Source: Tabrizicola thermarum (GTDB lineage Bacteria; Pseudomonadota; Alphaproteobacteria; Rhodobacterales; Rhodobacteraceae). From it: 64,000 nt of DNA. Shown in pieces: positions 1 to 8,336 of this stretch. How positions within the stretch are numbered: the first letter of the stretch is position 1; the number at the start of each line of letters is the position of its first letter. The position numbers were made by a program, and so were the translations under genes. The notes beneath the pieces were generated by a model, which had not been told where the DNA came from, searched no databases, and saw nothing but the letters and a program-made list of their open reading frames with translations. The stretch spans positions 50,395 to 114,394 of the forward strand of contig NZ_QMJY01000014.1 of NCBI RefSeq assembly GCF_003574395.1, read 5' to 3'.

Positions 1-1
1 C

Positions 2-319
2 GACGTGGTCCAGACCGACAACGCCGTGGAGATCTCGATCGAGCTGCCCGGCATGACGATGGACGACATCGAGGTCAGCGTCACCGACGACATGCTGACC
101 GTGAAGGGCGAGAAGAAGGTCGAGCGCCAGGAAGAGAAGAAGGGCTATTACCTGTCCGAACGCAGCTATGGCGCGATCTGGCGCACCATCCCGCTGCCGC
201 CCGGCGTCGATGGCGAAAAGGCCGAGGCCAGCTTCAAGAACGGCGTGCTGACCGTGCGCCTGCCGCAGACGCCCGAAGCCCAGGCCCGCGTCAAGCATAT
301 CGAGGTCAAGGCCGGTTGA
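2..319 (+). CDS. Hsp20/alpha-crystallin small heat-shock protein (5' truncated by window edge)
   Basis: The open frame enters from the left edge, so the N-terminal arm is missing; the first codons seen are Asp-Val-Val. About 104 residues remain and make up an alpha-crystallin domain: the edge reads EISIELPGM, then a beta-strand-rich core, and near the end the family hallmark F(K)NGVLTVRLP. ATP-independent holdase chaperones of this family bind unfolding proteins in the cytoplasm. Hsp20 proteins are usually about 140-170 residues, so roughly 40-60 residues should lie upstream of the window. A Do-like protease gene follows after about 50 bases on the same strand, which suggests a shared stress theme, but nothing here shows co-transcription. 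The GTG at position 5 is probably internal and not the start. Confidence 0.9.
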   Translation, partial: DVVQTDNAVEISIELPGMTMDDIEVSVTDDMLTVKGEKKVERQEEKKGYYLSERSYGAIWRTIPLPPGVDGEKAEASFKNGVLTVRLPQTPEAQARVKHIEVKAG

Positions 320-369
320 GGCCGCATCCGGGGGTGCCGCCCGGCACCCCCCTTCCTTTGGAGGATTTC

Positions 370-1773
370 ATGAAACGTCTCATCCTGTCCACCTGCGCCA
401 GTGTGCTGGCGCTGTCGCTGGTCGCCGGCCCCGTCCTGCTGCCTGCCGGCCCGGCCCTTGCCGAAACCGCCGCCCCTGCGCTTGCCGACGACCGCGGCAT
501 TCCGACCCTCGCCCCTGTGGTCGAACGTGTCTCGGATGCGGTGGTCAACATCTCGGTGGTCTCGGAACGCCCGGCGCAGATGTCGCCGCTCTACCGCGAC
601 CCCTTCTTCGCCCCCTTCCTGCCGCCCATGTCCCCCGAAGGCCCGGTCGAGCGGCAGATGAGCGCAGGCTCCGGCGTGATCGTCGATGCCAAGCGCGGCC
701 ATGTGCTGACCAACAACCACGTCATCCAGGACGCGACCGAGATCCGCGTCTCCTTGCGCGACGGACGCAGCGTCAAGGCGGAACTGGTGGGCACCGATCC
801 CGCGACGGATATTGCCGTGCTGAAGATCCCCGCCGAGGGGCTGACCGCCGTCGAGACCGGCAATTCCGATGCGCTGATGGTGGGCGATTACGTCGTGGCC
901 ATCGGCAACCCTTTCGGCCTGGGCCAGACGGTGACTTTGGGCATAGTCTCGGCGCTGGGGCGGTCGGGGATCAACCCTCAGGGCTATGAGGATTTCATCC
1001 AGACCGATGCCTCGATCAACCCCGGCAACTCGGGCGGCGCGCTGATCACGCTCGACGGGAAGCTGGTCGGGATCAACAGCGCGATCATCGCGCCGAACGG
1101 GGGCGGCAACGTGGGCATCGGCTTTGCCGTGCCGGTGAACATGGCGCTGTCGGTGATGGAACAGCTGGTCGAACACGGCACGGTGGCGCGGGGCCGGCTG
1201 GGCGTGGCGATCCAGGATCTGACCCCGGATCTGGCTCAGGCCATGGGGATCGAGGCCGCAGGCGGCGCGGTGGTGGGCTCGGTCGATCCGGGCAGCGCCG
1301 CCGAACGTGCGGGCCTGCGTGCGGGCGATGCGATCCTTGCAATCGACGGCCACAAGCTGCGCGGCTCGGCCGATCTGCGTGGTCGTGTCGGCATGCGGCG
1401 GCCCGGCGACACGGTGAAGCTGGACATCTGGCGCGAGGGGAAACGGCAGGGCATCGACGTGACGCTCGACAAGCTTGACGCGGCAGCCACCTCTGCCGCT
1501 CCGGCCGAACTGGCGGGCCTGACGCTGCAACCGCTGGCGCCGGGGATGCCCGGCTATGGCACGGTCGAGGGGCTGTCGGTCGCAGCCGTCGCCCCGCGCA
1601 GCCCTGCGGCACAGGCCGGGCTGCAACCGGGCGACGTGATCCTGGCCGTCAACCGCCGCCCGGTCACCCGCCCCGAGGATCTGGCCGCGGCGCTTGAATC
1701 CGCCTCCGGCAATGCCGTGGGACTTCTGGTCTGGCGCGACGGGCGCGAGGTCTTCGTCGTCCTGCCGCGCTGA
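370..1773 (+). CDS. Do-like periplasmic serine endoprotease (HtrA/DegP family)
   Basis: A 467-residue S1C protease with an N-terminal signal peptide (residues 1 to about 31, ending ALA-E). The trypsin-like domain shows the full triad: His117 in TNNHVI, Asp147 in DPATDIAVLK and Ser221 in NPGNSGGAL. Two PDZ domains follow (about residues 270-370 and 385-465), the DegP/DegQ architecture. These enzymes degrade misfolded envelope proteins in the periplasm. The ATG at 370 was chosen over upstream in-frame codons because it begins the signal peptide and sits just after a GGAGG-containing stretch. A strong terminator lies 15 bases past the stop. The length is normal for Do proteases. DegP, DegQ or MucD cannot be told apart from sequence alone. 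Confidence 0.93.
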   Translation: MKRLILSTCASVLALSLVAGPVLLPAGPALAETAAPALADDRGIPTLAPVVERVSDAVVNISVVSERPAQMSPLYRDPFFAPFLPPMSPEGPVERQMSAGSGVIVDAKRGHVLTNNHVIQDATEIRVSLRDGRSVKAELVGTDPATDIAVLKIPAEGLTAVETGNSDALMVGDYVVAIGNPFGLGQTVTLGIVSALGRSGINPQGYEDFIQTDASINPGNSGGALITLDGKLVGINSAIIAPNGGGNVGIGFAVPVNMALSVMEQLVEHGTVARGRLGVAIQDLTPDLAQAMGIEAAGGAVVGSVDPGSAAERAGLRAGDAILAIDGHKLRGSADLRGRVGMRRPGDTVKLDIWREGKRQGIDVTLDKLDAAATSAAPAELAGLTLQPLAPGMPGYGTVEGLSVAAVAPRSPAAQAGLQPGDVILAVNRRPVTRPEDLAAALESASGNAVGLLVWRDGREVFVVLPR

Positions 1774-1787
1774 ACGGTTTCGCAACG

Positions 1788-1820
1788 GCCCCCGTCGCGG
1801 TGACACGCGACGGGGGCTTT
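1788..1820 (+). terminator. Rho-independent terminator after the Do-like protease
   Basis: A perfect 12-bp stem (1788-1799 with 1806-1817) encloses a six-base loop and is followed by TTT. It lies between the protease stop codon and the next gene, so it should end the protease transcript. Confidence 0.75.
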
Positions 1821-1869
1821 GCCTTTGCTGCGGGCCGGGGCATGCTGCCCCTTGCGAAATGGGGTGCCC

Positions 1870-2826
1870 ATGCTGTCCGCCACACTTGCCCACCGTCTGA
1901 CCAACCTTGCCCAGACCCTGCTGATCCTTGCGGGCATGGGCCTGATCGCCTGGACGGTGGTCGGGCTTGTCGCCGGACCCGACATGACCCTGATCCTCGT
2001 CGCCGCGACGCTCGCCGGATTGATGCTGGCGCCCTCGGTCTCGCGTGGGCTGCTCTTGCGCGGCTACCGGGCGCGACCGCTGCGCCCGCAGGACTGGCCC
2101 GCGGGCCATGCCCTGCTGCGCGATCTGGTGGCCCGCGCCGGTCTGCCGCGCGTGCCCGAACTCTGGTATGTGCCCAGCCAGATCCCCAATGCCTTTGCCA
2201 TGGGCCGGCCCGAGGACAGCGTGATCTGCGTGACCGACGGGCTGATCCGGCTTCTGTCCCCGCGCGAGATGGCCGGGGTCCTGGCGCATGAGATCGCCCA
2301 TGTCGCCAATCGCGACCTGTGGCTGATGGGGCTGGCCGATGCGATGTCGCGCGCCGTTTCGCTGGCCAGCTGGCTGGGGCAGATGCTGCTTCTGGTGAAC
2401 CTGCCGCTGCTGATCGCGGGCGTCGCGACCATTCCCTGGACCCTGCCGCTTGTCCTGGCCTTCTCGCCCACGATCATGGCGCTTCTGCAACTGGCGTTGT
2501 CGCGCCAGCGCGAATACGACGCCGACCGGGCGGCCGCCGAACTGACCGGCGATCCGGCCGGCCTTGCCTCGGCGCTGGCCAGGCTCGAACGCCGCACCGG
2601 GCGCTTCTGGGAAGAGATGTTCCTGCCCGGACGGCGCATCCCCGAGCCCTCGCTCCTGCGCACCCATCCGCCGACCGAAGAGCGCATCGCCCGCCTGCGC
2701 GCCCTGACGCCTGTGCCGCAGCGCGTCGCAGCGGACCCCTTGACGGACCCCTTGACCCTGCGCCTGCCCCCGGCTTCGGCGCAGCCCATGCCGCCGCGCT
2801 TTCACCGCTCGGGACTGTGGTTCTGA
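1870..2826 (+). CDS. M48 family zinc metalloprotease (HtpX-like)
   Basis: A 318-residue membrane metalloprotease. Two hydrophobic segments near residues 10-60 are followed by the zinc-binding motif HEIAH (first His about residue 140), two further hydrophobic segments, and the distal glutamate region QREYDADRAAAELTGD that supplies the third zinc ligand in M48 enzymes. The C-terminal THPPTEERIARL is also typical of HtpX/Ste24 relatives. The likely role is cleavage of damaged inner-membrane proteins, complementing the neighbouring periplasmic protease. The ATG at 1870 gives the usual HtpX-like N-terminus; an in-frame ATG at 1819 would add 17 atypical residues that overlap the upstream terminator, so it is less likely. 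It differs enough from E. coli HtpX that I give no symbol. Confidence 0.88.
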   Translation: MLSATLAHRLTNLAQTLLILAGMGLIAWTVVGLVAGPDMTLILVAATLAGLMLAPSVSRGLLLRGYRARPLRPQDWPAGHALLRDLVARAGLPRVPELWYVPSQIPNAFAMGRPEDSVICVTDGLIRLLSPREMAGVLAHEIAHVANRDLWLMGLADAMSRAVSLASWLGQMLLLVNLPLLIAGVATIPWTLPLVLAFSPTIMALLQLALSRQREYDADRAAAELTGDPAGLASALARLERRTGRFWEEMFLPGRRIPEPSLLRTHPPTEERIARLRALTPVPQRVAADPLTDPLTLRLPPASAQPMPPRFHRSGLWF

Positions 2827-3093
2827 GCCGGACAGACGCAGCGCAGGTTGCATGACAGGCCCATCGCCTCCACCGGATCGCGGCCCATGGTCAGGCGGGG
2901 GAAAGCCGCGAGGAGACCTCGAAACACACCGACCCGATGCGGGACGGCCGGACGCGGAAATGCACCTGGGTGATGGATGCGAAATCCGTCATCCCCACGC
3001 CCTCGCCGCCGGCGCCGATCCGCCATTGCAAGGGGCCGGACCGCCGCGTCACAGATCTTCCCGCAAGGCGATGTCCAGACCGCCCTGCCCCGC

Positions 3094-4812
3094 CTATCGC
3101 GCCGGTCCGCCGAGGGTCGTGAAGGCTTCGTACTGGGACAGGAAGATCCGCCCCTTGAAATGCTGCAAGAAGTCCGACCGCTTGAGCGCGTCCATCACCG
3201 GCCCCTTGACCTCGGACAGATGAAAGCCGACCCCGGCCGAGGAAAGGCGGTGGGCGATGGCCTCCAGGCTCTCCAGCGCGCTGGCGTCGATCAGGTTCAC
3301 CGCCGGGCACATCAGGACGACATGCTTCAGCGCGGGCTGATCGGCGATGCGGTCGTAGATCGCATCCTCCAGCGCGCGGGCATTGGCGAAGTACAGGCTT
3401 TCGTCCACCCGGATCGTCAGGATCGAAGGATCGGTGACGACCTTATGCCGCTCGACATTGCGGAAATGTTCGGTCCCCGGCACCAGGCCGACGATGGCCA
3501 TGTGCGGCCGCGAGGTCCGCCACAGGAACAGCACCAGCGACAGCAGCACGCCGGCGGTGATCCCGGCCTCCACCCCCACCAGCAGCACGGTCAGGATGGT
3601 GACGGCCATGGCGGCAAAGTCGGCCTTGGAATAGGCCCAGGTGCGCCGGATGGCGGCAATATCGACCAGGGAAAGCACGGCCACGATGATGGTTGCGGCC
3701 AGCACGGCCTGCGGCAGGAACCGGAACAGCGGGGTCAGGAAAACCGTGGCGGCCAGGATGCCGACGGCGGTGAAGGCCCCGGCCAGCGGCGTCTCGGCGC
3801 CGGCGTCGAAGTTCACCACCGACCGCGCGAAACCGCCGGTCACCGGATAGCCCCCCGACAGGGCCGAGGCGATGTTCGAGGCGCCAAGCGCGGTCAGTTC
3901 CTGGTTCGGCACGATCCGCTGCCGCCGTTTGGCCGCCAGCGTCTGCGCGACGGACACCGATTCCACAAAGCCCACCAGGCTGATCAGCACGGCGGGCAGC
4001 AGCAGTTGCTGCCAGAGCCCAAGGTCAAAGGACGGAAGGGCAAAGGGCGGCAGGCCGGCGGGGATGTCGCCGACGATCTTCACGCCCCTTTCCGCCAGCC
4101 CGAAGCCGACCACGGCCAGGATCGAGACCAGGATGGCGGCCACCGGCCCGGCCTTGGCGATCAGGTCGGCCAGGCGAGGCCGAAGGCCCCGCGCGATCAG
4201 CAGCGGCTTGAGGTTCTTGCGTGTCCAGAACAGGAAGGCCGTCGCCGCAATACCGATGACAAGCGTATAGGGATTGAAGCCGCCGATCCCCTCCACGAGG
4301 CCGGTCACAAGCTGCGGCAGGGTGTCGCCCTCGGCCCTGATGCCCAGGATATGCTTCAGCTGGCTGGCCGCGATCAGGATGCCCGAGGCGGTGATGAAGC
4401 CCGAGATCACCGGATGCGACAGGAAATTGGCCAGAAATCCCAGCCGCAGCACCGACATCGCCACCAGGACGAGGCCCGACAGGAAGGCCAGCGTGATCGC
4501 GGCGGTCAGGTATTCGGCGCTTGCCGGTGCCGCGACCTGCCCCGCCGCCGCCGCCGTCATCAGCGAGACCACCGCAACCGGCCCCACCGCCAAAGCCCGG
4601 CTGGTGCCGAAGACCGCATAGGCGATCAGCGGCAGGATCGAGGCATAAAGCCCCACCTGTGGCGGCAGGCCCGCCAGCATGGCATAGGCCAGGCTCTGCG
4701 GCACCAGCATGATCGTCACGATCACGGCGGCGACAAGATCGCTCTGGGCATCGGTCCGGCTATAGGTCGGGGCCCAGCCGAGGATCGGCAGAAGGGACTT
4801 GAGGAAGGTCAC
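3094..4812 (-). CDS. SulP family anion transporter with STAS domain
   Basis: A 572-residue SLC26/SulP permease. It opens with the family segment around MLVPQSLAYAMLAGLPPQVG, has 10-12 hydrophobic membrane spans to about residue 430, and ends in a cytoplasmic STAS domain (about 450-560, with the LIDASALESLEAI loop typical of anti-sigma-antagonist folds). SulP proteins carry sulfate, bicarbonate or other anions across the inner membrane. It is the last gene of a minus-strand set with a persulfide dioxygenase and two PmpA/B-like proteins, about 40 bases behind blh, which favours sulfate/sulfite export or sulfur-oxyanion traffic. That substrate is inferred from context; bicarbonate remains possible. 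Confidence 0.92.
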   Translation of the reverse strand: MTFLKSLLPILGWAPTYSRTDAQSDLVAAVIVTIMLVPQSLAYAMLAGLPPQVGLYASILPLIAYAVFGTSRALAVGPVAVVSLMTAAAAGQVAAPASAEYLTAAITLAFLSGLVLVAMSVLRLGFLANFLSHPVISGFITASGILIAASQLKHILGIRAEGDTLPQLVTGLVEGIGGFNPYTLVIGIAATAFLFWTRKNLKPLLIARGLRPRLADLIAKAGPVAAILVSILAVVGFGLAERGVKIVGDIPAGLPPFALPSFDLGLWQQLLLPAVLISLVGFVESVSVAQTLAAKRRQRIVPNQELTALGASNIASALSGGYPVTGGFARSVVNFDAGAETPLAGAFTAVGILAATVFLTPLFRFLPQAVLAATIIVAVLSLVDIAAIRRTWAYSKADFAAMAVTILTVLLVGVEAGITAGVLLSLVLFLWRTSRPHMAIVGLVPGTEHFRNVERHKVVTDPSILTIRVDESLYFANARALEDAIYDRIADQPALKHVVLMCPAVNLIDASALESLEAIAHRLSSAGVGFHLSEVKGPVMDALKRSDFLQHFKGRIFLSQYEAFTTLGGPAR

Positions 4813-4853
4813 GAGGCTTGTCCTGTCCTGGGGCGTTGAACCGGGCGGATCGC

Positions 4854-5756
4854 CTAGAGTGTGTTGAGCGGCACCTTGAGGAACCGCTTGCCGCTTTCGT
4901 CCGGCGGCGGCAGTTCGCCCCCGCGCATGTTCACCTGCAAGGACGGGATGATGAGCTTGGGCATGGCAAGCGTCGCGTCGCGCGCCTCGCGCATGCGCAC
5001 GAATTCATCCTCGGTGATGCCGTCGCGCACATGGATGTTGTGCGCCCGCTGCTCGGCCACCGTGGTTTCCCAGCGGATCTCGCGGCCGTTCGGGCCGTAG
5101 TCGTGGCACATGAAGAGCCGTGTCTCGCCGGGCATCGACAGCACCCGCCGGATCGAACGGTACAGCGTGCGCGCGTCGCCGCCGGGGAAATCGGCGCGGG
5201 CCGAGCCGCCGTCGGGCATGAACAGGGTGTCGCCGACAAAGGCCGCATCGCCGATCACATGCGTCATGCAGGCCGGCGTGTGGCCCGGCGTGTGCATGGC
5301 AAAGGCCGTCATGCCGCCGATCTTGTAGGTGTCGCCGTCCTTGAACAGCCGGTCGAACTGGCTGCCGTCGCGCTGGAACTCGGTCCCTTCGTTGAACACC
5401 TTGCCGAAGGTTTCCTGCACGATGGTGATGTTCTCGCCGATGCCGATCTTGCCGCCCAGCTTTTCCTGGATATAGGGCGCGCCCGAGAGGTGGTCGGCAT
5501 GGACATGGGTCTCGATCAGCCATTCCAGCGTCAGGCCGTTCTTCCGGATGAAGTCGATCACCCGGTCGGCCGAGGCATAGCTGATGCGACCGGCGGCATA
5601 GTCGATGTCCATCACGCTGTCGATGACCGCGCAGGAAGTGCTGGCCGGATCACGCACGACATAGGTGACTGTGTTGGTCGGTTCGTCGAAGAAGGCCGTG
5701 ACTTCGGGCCTGACCGAAAGATCGACGGGATAGGGAACAGGAGCGAAGGTGGTCAT
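4854..5756 (-). CDS. blh: Persulfide dioxygenase-like MBL-fold hydrolase (Blh)
   Basis: A 300-residue metallo-beta-lactamase-fold protein. Metal-binding motifs in order: THVHADHLSGA, then TPGHTPACM, VGDTLF and MCHDYG, matching the ETHE1/Blh persulfide dioxygenase group with one mononuclear iron. The reaction expected for this group is oxidation of glutathione persulfide to sulfite. The ATG at 5756 is preceded by a strong AAGGAGG ribosome-binding site; an in-frame start 24 bases upstream would bypass it. The gene lies inside the divergon controlled by the BigR-like repressor at 7079, the arrangement known from Agrobacterium, Xylella and Rhodobacter, where BigR/SqrR senses persulfide. The C-terminal segment after about residue 250 continues past the catalytic core, as in Blh proteins. 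Confidence 0.9.
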   Translation of the reverse strand: MTTFAPVPYPVDLSVRPEVTAFFDEPTNTVTYVVRDPASTSCAVIDSVMDIDYAAGRISYASADRVIDFIRKNGLTLEWLIETHVHADHLSGAPYIQEKLGGKIGIGENITIVQETFGKVFNEGTEFQRDGSQFDRLFKDGDTYKIGGMTAFAMHTPGHTPACMTHVIGDAAFVGDTLFMPDGGSARADFPGGDARTLYRSIRRVLSMPGETRLFMCHDYGPNGREIRWETTVAEQRAHNIHVRDGITEDEFVRMREARDATLAMPKLIIPSLQVNMRGGELPPPDESGKRFLKVPLNTL

Positions 5757-5776
5757 GGTCTGTCCTCCTTGAGGGA

Positions 5777-6211
5777 TCATGCGATCTGACGGCGGGGCAA
5801 GGCTTGCAGCCAGCGCGCAAGCAGGATGCCGGCCCCCATCGCGATCAGGAAAAGTGCCGTTGGCCAGGGCGCGAAGCCAAGTGCGGGAATGGCCCCGCCG
5901 GGGCAGAAGCCGGAGATGCCCCAGCCCACGCCGAACAGGGCCGATCCGCCGATCAGCCGGGCGTCGATCGTGCGGGCGGTGGGGAGGTGGAATTTCGTGT
6001 CGAACAGCGGGGCCTGGCGGCGCCCGAAGATCACGCGGTATCCGATGAATGTGGTCATCAGCGCTCCGCCCATCACGAAGGCAAGGCTGGGGTCCCAGGT
6101 GCCGAGAGGGTCGAAGAAGTTCAGCACCTTGGCCGGATTGGCCATCCCCGACACGGCGATGCCGATCCCGAAGACGAGACCCGCGACAAGGGCAGACAGG
6201 ATGCGGTTCAT
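5777..6211 (-). CDS. pmpB: YeeE/YedE-type membrane protein, PmpB-like (DUF6691)
   Basis: A 144-residue integral membrane protein with four hydrophobic segments. The conserved element GISGFCPGGAIPALGF carries the cysteine that in YeeE/TsuA-type transporters takes part in relaying thiosulfate or persulfide-like sulfur. It starts four bases after pmpA ends, so the two are translationally close; the halves together resemble one full-length YeeE protein. In BigR operons this pair is named PmpA/PmpB. Import or export of a sulfur compound is the family-level expectation; the direction of transport is not shown by sequence. Confidence 0.88.
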   Translation of the reverse strand: MNRILSALVAGLVFGIGIAVSGMANPAKVLNFFDPLGTWDPSLAFVMGGALMTTFIGYRVIFGRRQAPLFDTKFHLPTARTIDARLIGGSALFGVGWGISGFCPGGAIPALGFAPWPTALFLIAMGAGILLARWLQALPRRQIA

Positions 6212-6215
6212 GGGA

Positions 6216-6647
6216 TCAGTCTCCGAAGACGTGGCGCATCAGGGTGACGGTCAGAAAGGTCGTGGCCATGAACGTCAGCGTCGCGACCAGCGAGCGCGGC
6301 GACAGTCGGGCCAGACCGCAGACGCCATGCCCCGAGGTGCAGCCCGACCCGTAGGTCACGCCAACGCCGACAATGACCCCACCGATGGCCAGCAGCACGC
6401 CGGTCGTGGGCGAGGCGAAGGCGAACTCGGCCCCCATCAGCGTCGCGATCAGCGGGGCCACAATGGCTCCGGCCAGGAAGGCCAGACGCCACGGGCTGTC
6501 TGGGCTCCGCGGCTCCAGCACGCCGCCAAGCATGGCGGTCATGCCGGCGATGCGGCCGTTGAAGCCCATCAGAATCACGGCGCCGAGGCCGATCAGGACT
6601 CCGCCGATGAAAGAAGCGAACGGGGTGAATTCAGTAACCGTGCTCAT
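6216..6647 (-). CDS. pmpA: YeeE/YedE-type membrane protein, PmpA-like
   Basis: A 143-residue membrane protein with about four spans. The signature YGSGCTSGHGVCGLARLS holds the conserved Cys-Thr-Ser-Gly-His and Gly-Val-Cys-Gly elements of the YeeE/YedE family. ATG 6647 starts a hydrophobic N-terminus (TPFASFIGGVLIGLG); the open frame continues 43 codons upstream but that extension is hydrophilic and off-family. It precedes pmpB by four bases and follows a DUF2892 gene after a 144-base gap. Together with PmpB it probably forms a two-part sulfur transporter working with Blh in sulfide and persulfide detoxification. Confidence 0.88.
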   Translation of the reverse strand: MSTVTEFTPFASFIGGVLIGLGAVILMGFNGRIAGMTAMLGGVLEPRSPDSPWRLAFLAGAIVAPLIATLMGAEFAFASPTTGVLLAIGGVIVGVGVTYGSGCTSGHGVCGLARLSPRSLVATLTFMATTFLTVTLMRHVFGD

Positions 6648-6791
6648 GCGGACTCCGCGTTGTGGAAAGTGCTTCCGAAGATTGGCACCGCGCGCAATCT
6701 GGAGGATTTCAAACCCCGCGCAGGCGCTGCCCCTCGGGCAGTATGGGCCGCCGGGCTGCGGACCGGCAACTGCCAACAGTTGACCCCCGGA

Positions 6792-7016
6792 TCATGGCTT
6801 GTCGACCGGGCGGGCCCGGATGCCGAAGGTCGCGCAGACCGGGCAGACACTGAACAGCGCCGTGCCAAGCATCATGACACCCACGGCTGCCACGGCGAAT
6901 TTCGAGGCACCCCAGTCGGCAGGGACCCCAGACAGCGGCGGCACGAACGGGTATGCTACCACGACCGCCCCGAGGCCGAGGCGCAGTGTGCGGTCAAGGG
7001 ACCCGGCGTATGTCAT
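6792..7016 (-). CDS. DUF2892 / YgaP-type small membrane protein
   Basis: A 74-residue protein with two hydrophobic helices separated by a short loop, and a C-terminal CPVC motif followed by GIR. This matches the transmembrane domain (DUF2892) found C-terminal to rhodanese in E. coli YgaP. The ATG at 7016 has an AAGG/GGAAAGGA Shine-Dalgarno region; the open frame runs nine codons further but with no site. It is the first gene of the minus-strand sulfur operon and so the one closest to the BigR operator. It may pass sulfane sulfur or cyanide-type thiolates at the membrane, but the role of stand-alone DUF2892 proteins is not settled. Confidence 0.83.
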   Translation of the reverse strand: MTYAGSLDRTLRLGLGAVVVAYPFVPPLSGVPADWGASKFAVAAVGVMMLGTALFSVCPVCATFGIRARPVDKP

Positions 7017-7046
7017 TCCTTTCCCCTTGCTCAGTAACAGCATTGC

Positions 7047-7076
7047 TTTGTACTTTCGAAAGTTCTAAAGCGTCAA
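7047..7076 (-). promoter_or_regulatory. BigR-controlled promoter of the persulfide operon with palindromic operator
   Basis: Read on the minus strand there is a -35 TTGACG (7076-7071), an 18-base spacer and a -10-like TACAAA (7052-7047). The perfect 12-base palindrome ACTTTCGAAAGT occupies 7052-7063, inside this spacer and between the two divergent genes. BigR/SqrR operators in other alphaproteobacteria are AT-rich dyads placed the same way, so binding here would block both the sulfur operon and bigR itself. The hexamers and palindrome are seen directly; regulator identity is inferred from the adjacent gene. Confidence 0.7.
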
Positions 7077-7078
7077 GC

Positions 7079-7402
7079 ATGGAAACTAACATCCTGGATG
7101 CAACAATCAACCCGATGGCGGCGAAGGCCGAGGAGGTTTCCGCCATGCTTTCGGCGATGGCCAACCCCAGGCGCCTGCTGGTGATGTGCACCCTGCTGGC
7201 GGGCGAAAAATCGGTCGGCGAACTGGCAGCCATCGTTCACCTCAGCCCGGCCGCGCTTTCGCAGCACCTGGGCAAGATGCGCGCCCTGCGTCTGGTGACG
7301 ACGCGGCGCGACGGCCAGACCATCTACTATCGCCTGGCCAGCGCCGAGGTGGCGGCGGTGCTGGAAACGCTCTACCGGCTTTACTGCTCGCCCGACGGCT
7401 GA
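7079..7402 (+). CDS. bigR: ArsR-family persulfide-sensing repressor (BigR/SqrR type)
   Basis: A 107-residue winged-helix repressor. The recognition helix lies in LSPAALSQHLGKMRAL and the wing in TTRRDGQTIYYRL. Two cysteines, Cys37 (in VMCTLL) and Cys103 (in LYCSPDG), sit 66 residues apart, exactly the spacing of the redox pair Cys41/Cys107 of SqrR, which form a tetrasulfide link in the presence of persulfide. It is divergent from the DUF2892-pmpA-pmpB-blh-sulP operon with the operator palindrome just upstream. The ATG at 7079 begins METNILD; an in-frame extension upstream would run through the operator. Expected action: repression without sulfide, release with persulfide. Confidence 0.9.
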   Translation: METNILDATINPMAAKAEEVSAMLSAMANPRRLLVMCTLLAGEKSVGELAAIVHLSPAALSQHLGKMRALRLVTTRRDGQTIYYRLASAEVAAVLETLYRLYCSPDG

Positions 7403-7671
7403 TCCGGGGTCCGGTCCGGTATCTGTCCCGTCTGGACGCAGACCCCGGTCTGGCCAGATTATGGGCCGCGGGGCTGGCGCACGGGCTGCAAGGCGCCCGG
7501 ACGACTGCGGCGATCAGCTCCATGCGCACTGTCGAGGAACGGTTGGCGGCGTGGCTCGCCAGTGGCAGGCCCTTGCCGCCCAAAGGCCAATGGCCAAGCC
7601 TTGCCGAGGCCCTGGGCGCCACCCGCGAGGCGCTGTATCGGGAACTGTCGAAGCGGCGTTTCGCCGGATAG
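7403..7671 (+). pseudogene. C-terminal remnant of a Crp/Fnr-family regulator
   Basis: Immediately after bigR, in the +1 frame, about 80 codons encode a Crp-type C-terminal region: RTVEERLAAWLASG, LPPKGQWPSLAEALGATREALYRELSKRR, which is the dimerisation-helix end plus helix-turn-helix of FixK/Crp-like proteins. The cyclic-nucleotide-binding-like N-terminal domain (about 130 residues) is absent and there is no credible start; the frame runs backwards through bigR. An ATG at 7522 could at most give a 50-residue HTH peptide. I read this as a truncated gene left by a deletion that brought it next to bigR. Thiol-sensing Crp relatives do occur beside sulfide genes in other bacteria, so a former role in this locus is plausible. 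Confidence 0.65.
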
Positions 7672-7851
7672 GGCACAACGCAAGTCGTCAGCCGTTCCGC
7701 CAGACCTTCACGGACGACGCCCGCAGGATGGCCACAAGGACCGGCAGCAGCTTCGCCTCGGGCACGAGGCTCCGCCAGGGCCGATCAACCTGCCGAAAAG
7801 GCCGACGGCGGCCCCTACATGCCCCGTCCGACCCTGGGGCTGTTCCCGTCT

Positions 7852-8178
7852 TCATGTCCCCCGCGGCGCCCAAAGGATGATGGCGGCGCCGGTCAGGCAG
7901 ACCAGGCTGCCGATCACGTCCCAGCGGTCGGGGCGCGCACCCTCGACCGCCCAAAGCCAGATCAGCGACGCGACGATGTAGATGCCGCCATAGATCGCAT
8001 AGACCCGGCCCGCATGTTCCACATCAACGCGCGTCAGCAGCCAGGCAAAGGCGACCAGCGCCACCACACCGGGAACAAGCCACAGGGCAGACTGTCCCTG
8101 CCGCGCCCACATCCAGAAGGCAAAACACCCGGCGATTTCCAGAAGTGCCGTCAATGAGAAGATGACTATCGCGGTCAA
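7852..8178 (-). CDS. YnfA/UPF0060 family small membrane protein
   Basis: A 108-residue protein with four hydrophobic helices and the family elements [11 protein letters not shown] near the N-terminus, [12 protein letters not shown] in the middle and [21 protein letters not shown] at the C-terminus. The YnfA family is related to small multidrug resistance transporters of the drug/metabolite superfamily and acts in the inner membrane; drug efflux has been reported for some members. It is a single gene transcribed away from the ArsR operon, with about 180 bases free of recognisable features downstream. Confidence 0.87.
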   Translation of the reverse strand: MTAIVIFSLTALLEIAGCFAFWMWARQGQSALWLVPGVVALVAFAWLLTRVDVEHAGRVYAIYGGIYIVASLIWLWAVEGARPDRWDVIGSLVCLTGAAIILWAPRGT

Positions 8179-8336
8179 GGGCTGCCCTCGCGGTGTGAAC
8201 CGGCTTCAGTTGCCTGCGTCCCTGCCCTAGCGTCAATCGACGGCGCGGTCTGCGGATTTTTCTTTTGCGGATCTGGCTGCATTCGTCAGGGGTGATGCCG
8301 GAACCTGCGGCATCTTGACTGATCGCCTTATGCCGA

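Noticed and set aside
166..2853. An 895-codon open frame on the minus strand opposite the protease genes
   Set aside because: Arg/Gln/His/Gly-rich composition without family motifs; it is the antisense shadow of high-GC coding genes.
2827..3093. Possible small minus-strand gene (a stretch around MTDFASITQVHFRVRPS)
   Set aside because: Needs a frameshift to extend, no family recognised; it may be a remnant but cannot be supported.
2977..4839. A 620-codon plus-strand frame opposite the SulP gene
   Set aside because: Low-complexity His/Gln/Gly/Arg composition; SulP on the other strand has clear motifs and membrane pattern.
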